From assembly GCF_025464955.1 (NCBI RefSeq), contig NZ_JAODNM010000116.1, forward strand, positions 1 to 64,000: DNA of 64,000 nt, written 5' to 3'. The notes under the pieces were generated by a model. It was not told the DNA's origin. It saw only the letters and a program-made list of their open reading frames with translations, and ran no database searches. This document shows, in pieces, positions 60,383 to 64,000 of the stretch. Position 1 is the stretch's first letter, and the number at the start of each line of letters is the position of its first letter. Source of the stretch: Amycolatopsis sp. (GTDB lineage Bacteria > Actinomycetota > Actinomycetes > Mycobacteriales > Pseudonocardiaceae). The translations under genes were made by a program, and so were the position numbers.

Positions 60383-61864
60383 ATGGCGCTCACGGACCGG
60401 GTGGCGGACGCCGTCTCGCACCCCGCGACCAGCGACGACTACGACCCGCACGCGGCGCTCGCCGAAGTGTTGGCCGGCATCGGGATGAGCCCGGCGGACA
60501 CCGGCGGCGAGATCACTTTCCTCGGCGCGGACCCGGTGGTGCCCAGCACGTTGCGGCTCGGCGCGGCCTCGGCGATCGCGCTGGTCGCGAAGTCCGCGGC
60601 GATGGCCAAGCTGTGGCGCCTGCGCGGCGGCGAGGGCCAGGACATCTCGGTCGACCTGCGCGCCACGCCGCACCGGCTGTGCCCGTTCTACGACCGCCGG
60701 TGGGAGCTGATCAACGGCCACCCGCCCCTGTCCGCGGCGAACCCCAGCCCGGCGCTGGGTTTCCTGTTCTACCGCACGGCCGACGACAAGTGGGTCATGC
60801 CGCTCAACCCGTACCCGAAGCTGAAAATCGCGGCCGAGAAGCTGCTGGACACCCCCGACGACCAGGAGCGTGTCGCCGCGGCGATCGCCCGGTGGAAGGG
60901 ACACGAACTCGAAGAGGCCGCCGCCGAAGCCGGTGTCGTCATGCCGATGCTGCGCACGACGGCCGAGCTGCTCTCCGAGCCGCAGTACCGCGACGTGCTA
61001 GCCGACCTGCCGCTCATCGAGATCACCAAGATCGGCGACAGCGCGCCGGAACCGCTGGACGCCGATGTCGAGGACCCGCTGTCCGGCGTGCGGGCGCTCG
61101 GGATGGGCCACGTCATCGCCGGCGCCGGGACGGGCCGGGCGCTCGCGTTGCACGGCGCCGACGTGCTCAACCTCTGGCGACCCGACGAGCTCGAGCACGA
61201 CAACACCTACGCCACGGCCAATGTCGGCGTCCGATCGTCCGTAGTCGACCCGTACTCGGCGGACGGCGCCGCACAGATCCAAGGACTGCTCGCCGGCGCG
61301 GACGTCTTCTACGCCAACCGGCGCCCCGGTTACCTCGACAAGATCGGGCTGTCAGCCGAGCAGGCAGCGTTCGCACGCCCCGGGATCATCCACGCGACGG
61401 CGTCGCTCAACGGACCGCGCGGGCCGTGGGCGGACAGGGTCGGCTTCGACCAGACGGCGGGCAGCCTCACCGGCATGATGTACCTCGAAGGCGACGGCGA
61501 GACCCCGGCCTTGCCGCCGATCCTGGTGGTGAACGACTACATCGTGTCGTGGCTGCTGGCCGCGGGCATCACCGAGGCACTCGCCCGGCGCGCCACCGAC
61601 GGCGGCAGCTACCGCGTCCACGTCTCGCTGACCAGGGCCGCGCTGTGGATCCTCAGTCTCGGCGTGTTCGACAAGGCTTACGCCACCGAAACAGCCGGAA
61701 GCAACGAACTGCACGCCTACCACGACCCGGAGACGTTCACCGCGGACACACCGCTCGGGACGTACCAGGGCGTCACCGAGCAGGTCCGCATGTCGGCCAC
61801 CCCCGGCCGCTACCGGACGGTGCTCGTGCCGCGGGGCTCCTCCCGGCCCGAGTGGGACTCGTGA
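60383..61864 (+). CDS. CaiB/BaiF-type CoA-transferase (family III)
   Basis: The protein is 493 aa, a fused or long version. The N-terminal part is atypical, and the family core appears in the second half: VIAGAGTGRALALHGADVLN, GLLAGADVFYANRRPGYLDK, WADRVGFDQTAGSLTGMMY. Family III enzymes move CoA between carboxylic acids. AGGAGG precedes an adjacent GTG-ATG; the ATG has better spacing. The last codons GAC-TCG-TGA are the arm of a palindromic repeat, as in the gene at 13 kb. Confidence 0.87.
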   Translation: MALTDRVADAVSHPATSDDYDPHAALAEVLAGIGMSPADTGGEITFLGADPVVPSTLRLGAASAIALVAKSAAMAKLWRLRGGEGQDISVDLRATPHRLCPFYDRRWELINGHPPLSAANPSPALGFLFYRTADDKWVMPLNPYPKLKIAAEKLLDTPDDQERVAAAIARWKGHELEEAAAEAGVVMPMLRTTAELLSEPQYRDVLADLPLIEITKIGDSAPEPLDADVEDPLSGVRALGMGHVIAGAGTGRALALHGADVLNLWRPDELEHDNTYATANVGVRSSVVDPYSADGAAQIQGLLAGADVFYANRRPGYLDKIGLSAEQAAFARPGIIHATASLNGPRGPWADRVGFDQTAGSLTGMMYLEGDGETPALPPILVVNDYIVSWLLAAGITEALARRATDGGSYRVHVSLTRAALWILSLGVFDKAYATETAGSNELHAYHDPETFTADTPLGTYQGVTEQVRMSATPGRYRTVLVPRGSSRPEWDS

Positions 61865-61903
61865 GCGTTCCGGCCGGTTCTAGGCGGCCGGAACGCTCAC
61901 GAG
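61858..61903. repeat. CTCGTGAG palindromic repeat overlapping a stop codon
   Basis: CTCGTGAGCGTTCCGGCCG pairs exactly with CGGCCGGAACGCTCACGAG. The left arm holds the TGA of the CoA-transferase. It lies between convergent genes as a bidirectional terminator. Confidence 0.85.
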
Positions 61904-61915
61904 CGGTGGCCACCT

Positions 61916-63634
61916 TCACGGGTAGTTCGCCAGGTAGCTGACATGGTTCGCGGCGTCGGACCGGCCACCGGTGTTGTTGATGACGTGGGTGATCGTGCCG
62001 AAGCCACCGAGCGCAACGGTGACGAGGCCGTGGACGTTCACACCGGGGGTGTCCGGGACCTCGAAAGCGCGGGTGGCGATCGTCGCGGGGTTGCAGTTGA
62101 AGTAGCTGTAGCTCCCCACGCCCCATGCTTCGTGGCTGGTCACCGAGTCTGCGACCTTGTACGACGCCCAGCCATGCGTGCCGGGGCGGCTGCTCCACGC
62201 CGCCTGGTTGGGCGGGTCGTAGGGCATCTCATTCTGGTAGAAGTACGTCCGGCCGCCGTCGCCGTTCCAGATCGTGTCGTACTGCTGGAAATGCTCGACG
62301 AACAGGCCGTACATGGTGACGTCGTCGCCGTTGACCACCAGGCCGTTGGCCGCGGTGTTCTCGGTCCAGCCGACGCCGGTGCCGTGATCCGCCCGCCAGA
62401 GCCACAGGTGGTCGCCGATCACGTTCGAGCTGTTGACGACCAGGCTCCGGGTGGCTTTGCCGACCCCGGCCCCGCCGATACGGAAGAACACGTCGTGGAT
62501 CGACGTCGGGTCGCCGGCGTGACGGGCCGACGAACCCGGCTGACCGATCTCCATCAGCACCGGTGATTCGACCGGGCCCGCGTCGATGAGCAGACCGGCG
62601 ACGCTGACGCCGTCGACGTCGGCGACCGACAGGGCGATGATCCCGTTTTCCGGGACCAGGGTGGCCAGGCCAAGGCCGAGCACGACGGTGCCGGGCCGAG
62701 CCACGCTGACGGTCTCGTCCAGGTGGTAGATACCCGGCGTGAACAGGAGGTTCTTGCCCTGGCGCAACGCGGCGTTGATCGTCACCACGGAGTCTTCGGG
62801 CTTCGCGACGAAGAACCGGCTGAGCGAAATGGACTGACCCACCGGAGTGCCGTCGAGCCAGTCCGGACCGACGGAGTTCTCCCGCACGCCGGGCACGAAC
62901 ACGTGGTAGCTGCCGGTGCCGTCGACGTGGAGGAACGGTTTCTCGCGAACCACCGGCGTCCGGGCGACGTTCGTGTTCGGCGGGTTCGGGAAGGTCTGTG
63001 CGGGAGCTCCGGCAGTGCCGACGTAGACCATGTTCCACACCGAACCCGACCAGCCGCCGATCCGGCTGTTGCGGGTCATGAACTGCTGCTGGGAACCGGA
63101 TTCCACCAGGCCGTCGAGCACGCTGTCGGCGATCATCCCGCCGCTGGCCCAGCCGTCGCCGCCGTTCCACAGCTGGAGCCTGCCGCGCAGGTGCATCCGG
63201 CGGTAGGGCGCCGCCTGGGAAACGGCCCACCGCTCGACCTCGCCAGGAGGTGGCGTAACCGACATGTTTTCCGCGCCACGCCAGAAGTTCTGCGTGGCGT
63301 TGCCCCGGCGGCGCGGGTCCGCGCCCTGCTGCAGCCAGTCGGCTTCGACCCGGACGTGCCCGTTGATTTCGACGTCATCGGGTGACCGGCCGAGGCCCGC
63401 GACCTGCGTGTAGAAACCGAGGTTGGCATCGGCGGTGTAGCTGCCCGGTTTGAACAACACGGCGTACCGCTGCTCACCGAACTGGTTCGTCTCCTGCTCG
63501 GCGAAAATCGTGTCGAGTCGGTCCTGGACAACGGCTTTCGGCGTCGACGGGTCGAACACCGACACGTTCGGCCCGAAGTCCGGGTTCCGGGGGTCGGTCG
63601 GGCGCACACTCGAACTCGGCCCGGCGGTGTTCAC
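61916..63634 (-). CDS. Beta-helix (pectate-lyase-superfamily) protein without visible signal peptide
   Basis: The protein is 572 aa. The chosen GTG has AGGAGGT six bases upstream; the open frame continues 71 codons further but that part is not protein-like. The body matches a conserved actinomycete group often mislabelled adenylyl cyclase: FGPNVSVFDPSTPKAVVQDR, then TPGIYHLDETVSVARPGTVV, WLWRADHGTGVGWTENTAAN and YFYQNEMPYDPPNQAAW. These are GH55/pectate-lyase-3-like helices, normally secreted. Here no signal peptide appears in any frame upstream, so the 5' end may have been lost. Confidence 0.78.
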   Translation of the reverse strand: MNTAGPSSSVRPTDPRNPDFGPNVSVFDPSTPKAVVQDRLDTIFAEQETNQFGEQRYAVLFKPGSYTADANLGFYTQVAGLGRSPDDVEINGHVRVEADWLQQGADPRRRGNATQNFWRGAENMSVTPPPGEVERWAVSQAAPYRRMHLRGRLQLWNGGDGWASGGMIADSVLDGLVESGSQQQFMTRNSRIGGWSGSVWNMVYVGTAGAPAQTFPNPPNTNVARTPVVREKPFLHVDGTGSYHVFVPGVRENSVGPDWLDGTPVGQSISLSRFFVAKPEDSVVTINAALRQGKNLLFTPGIYHLDETVSVARPGTVVLGLGLATLVPENGIIALSVADVDGVSVAGLLIDAGPVESPVLMEIGQPGSSARHAGDPTSIHDVFFRIGGAGVGKATRSLVVNSSNVIGDHLWLWRADHGTGVGWTENTAANGLVVNGDDVTMYGLFVEHFQQYDTIWNGDGGRTYFYQNEMPYDPPNQAAWSSRPGTHGWASYKVADSVTSHEAWGVGSYSYFNCNPATIATRAFEVPDTPGVNVHGLVTVALGGFGTITHVINNTGGRSDAANHVSYLANYP

Positions 63635-63832
63635 CGCCACCTCCTGGAATGAATAGCCATCGACGGTCCCCTTGCCGGGTACCGTACACGCGCGGAAACC
63701 AGGGAAACCCTGAAACCGCCGCAGTCTGCCCCGTGGGCCAATTCCCCCGCCCGAGTACACAGTGGACCGTGGTGTGGGCCCCGAGGGAACCCCGACGGCA
63801 CCCTCGCGCGAACCTTGCGAACTCTCAACAAG

Positions 63833-63851
63833 GTAGGTTAGGCTCACCTAA
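63833..63851. promoter_or_regulatory. Iron box (IdeR/DmdR1-type operator)
   Basis: GTAGGTTAGGCTCACCTAA matches the actinobacterial iron-box consensus TTAGGTTAGGCTAACCTAA at 17 of 19 positions. It should be bound by IdeR/DmdR1 with Fe2+. The controlled gene is either to the right, beyond the window, or the beta-helix gene 200 bases to the left. Confidence 0.75.
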
Positions 63852-63932
63852 GTCCGCCTGAGCTGGGAAACCCTGTGGCGTCCTGCCCAATACCCCGATG
63901 ACCAGGCCGGAGCGGCGGTGTCCCCGGAGTTG

Positions 63933-64000
63933 ATGTCGGTCACCAGCGCCGGCCTGCTCACCGACGCGACAACGAGGTCTGGTTCCTCGGGCTCGGCCAC
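63933..64000 (+). CDS. Possible start of an iron-regulated gene, cut by the window edge
   Basis: An ATG with a close GGAG opens a frame (MSVTSAGLLTDATTRSGSSG) that runs off the window, 80 bases after the iron box. Other frames on both strands also stay open here, so the call is tentative. No family can be named from 22 codons. Confidence 0.3.
   Translation, partial: MSVTSAGLLTDATTRSGSSGSA

Noticed and set aside
61916..63634. Adenylyl cyclase, a label commonly attached to this group
   Set aside because: No cyclase domain or catalytic motif is present; the sequence is a right-handed beta-helix.
63848..64000. Tail of a minus-strand gene entering from the right edge
   Set aside because: A frame ending at a TAG there is open but has no recognisable protein features, and a plus-strand start behind an iron box is equally plausible.

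Overview
The window is chromosomal DNA from a high-GC actinomycete, most likely a member of the Pseudonocardiales close to Amycolatopsis. This rests on strong G/C at codon third positions, frequent GTG starts, an Lsr2 nucleoid protein, NarL-type two-component and ECF sigma systems, many secreted multi-domain polysaccharide-degrading proteins, and families of intergenic palindromes. I see no rRNA, tRNA, CRISPR array, transposase or phage gene. The one structured RNA I can name is a cobalamin riboswitch.

Layout. 0-4.4 kb: a huge secreted GH87-type alpha-1,3-glucanase-like protein. 4.7-11.5 kb: an ECF sigma factor with C-terminal extension, Lsr2, an NCS1 nucleobase permease and small enzymes and regulators. 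11.9-15 kb: DUF6153 and DUF305 proteins, a spermidine-synthase-like protein, and a CmtR-type Cd/Pb sensor coupled to a cation-efflux protein. 15-20.2 kb: a PAS-GGDEF-EAL protein, an RDD protein and a sensor kinase/response regulator pair preceded by a tandem array of self-coupling mini-ORFs. 20.3-28 kb: hydrolases, GntR and LysR regulators, an LRV-repeat protein and a DJ-1/PfpI protein. 28-38.5 kb: repeats with a VOC gene remnant, an amino-acid permease, a beta-helix protein with a duplicated accessory module, an SGNH esterase, and a MarR/hydrolase pair. 38.5-43 kb: hisG, a divergent EF-Tu paralogue, a histidine phosphatase, and a B12 riboswitch driving cbtB-cbtA. 43-46.8 kb: a second ECF sigma factor with a membrane partner, a PHP phosphatase and an MFS transporter.

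46.8-58.2 kb is a carbohydrate locus. A LacI repressor with a palindromic operator faces an operon of sugar-binding lipoprotein, ABC ATPase, two permeases, RbsD/FucU mutarotase, Tat-exported DUF4965 protein with ricin lectin, and secreted GH2-LamG glycosidase. The probable logic is extracellular release of a sugar, import by the ABC system, anomer conversion, and derepression by the sugar. 58.3-64 kb holds a TetR/aldehyde dehydrogenase/CoA-transferase group, a beta-helix protein without a visible export signal, and an iron box at the right edge.

The most unusual structure is the 38-bp tandem repeat before the sensor kinase gene. Each copy encodes a short peptide whose stop codon overlaps the next start codon, and the chain ends on the kinase start. 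Also notable are the divergent lone EF-Tu, the palindromes that supply the last codons and stop of two unrelated genes, and several gene remnants next to repeats.
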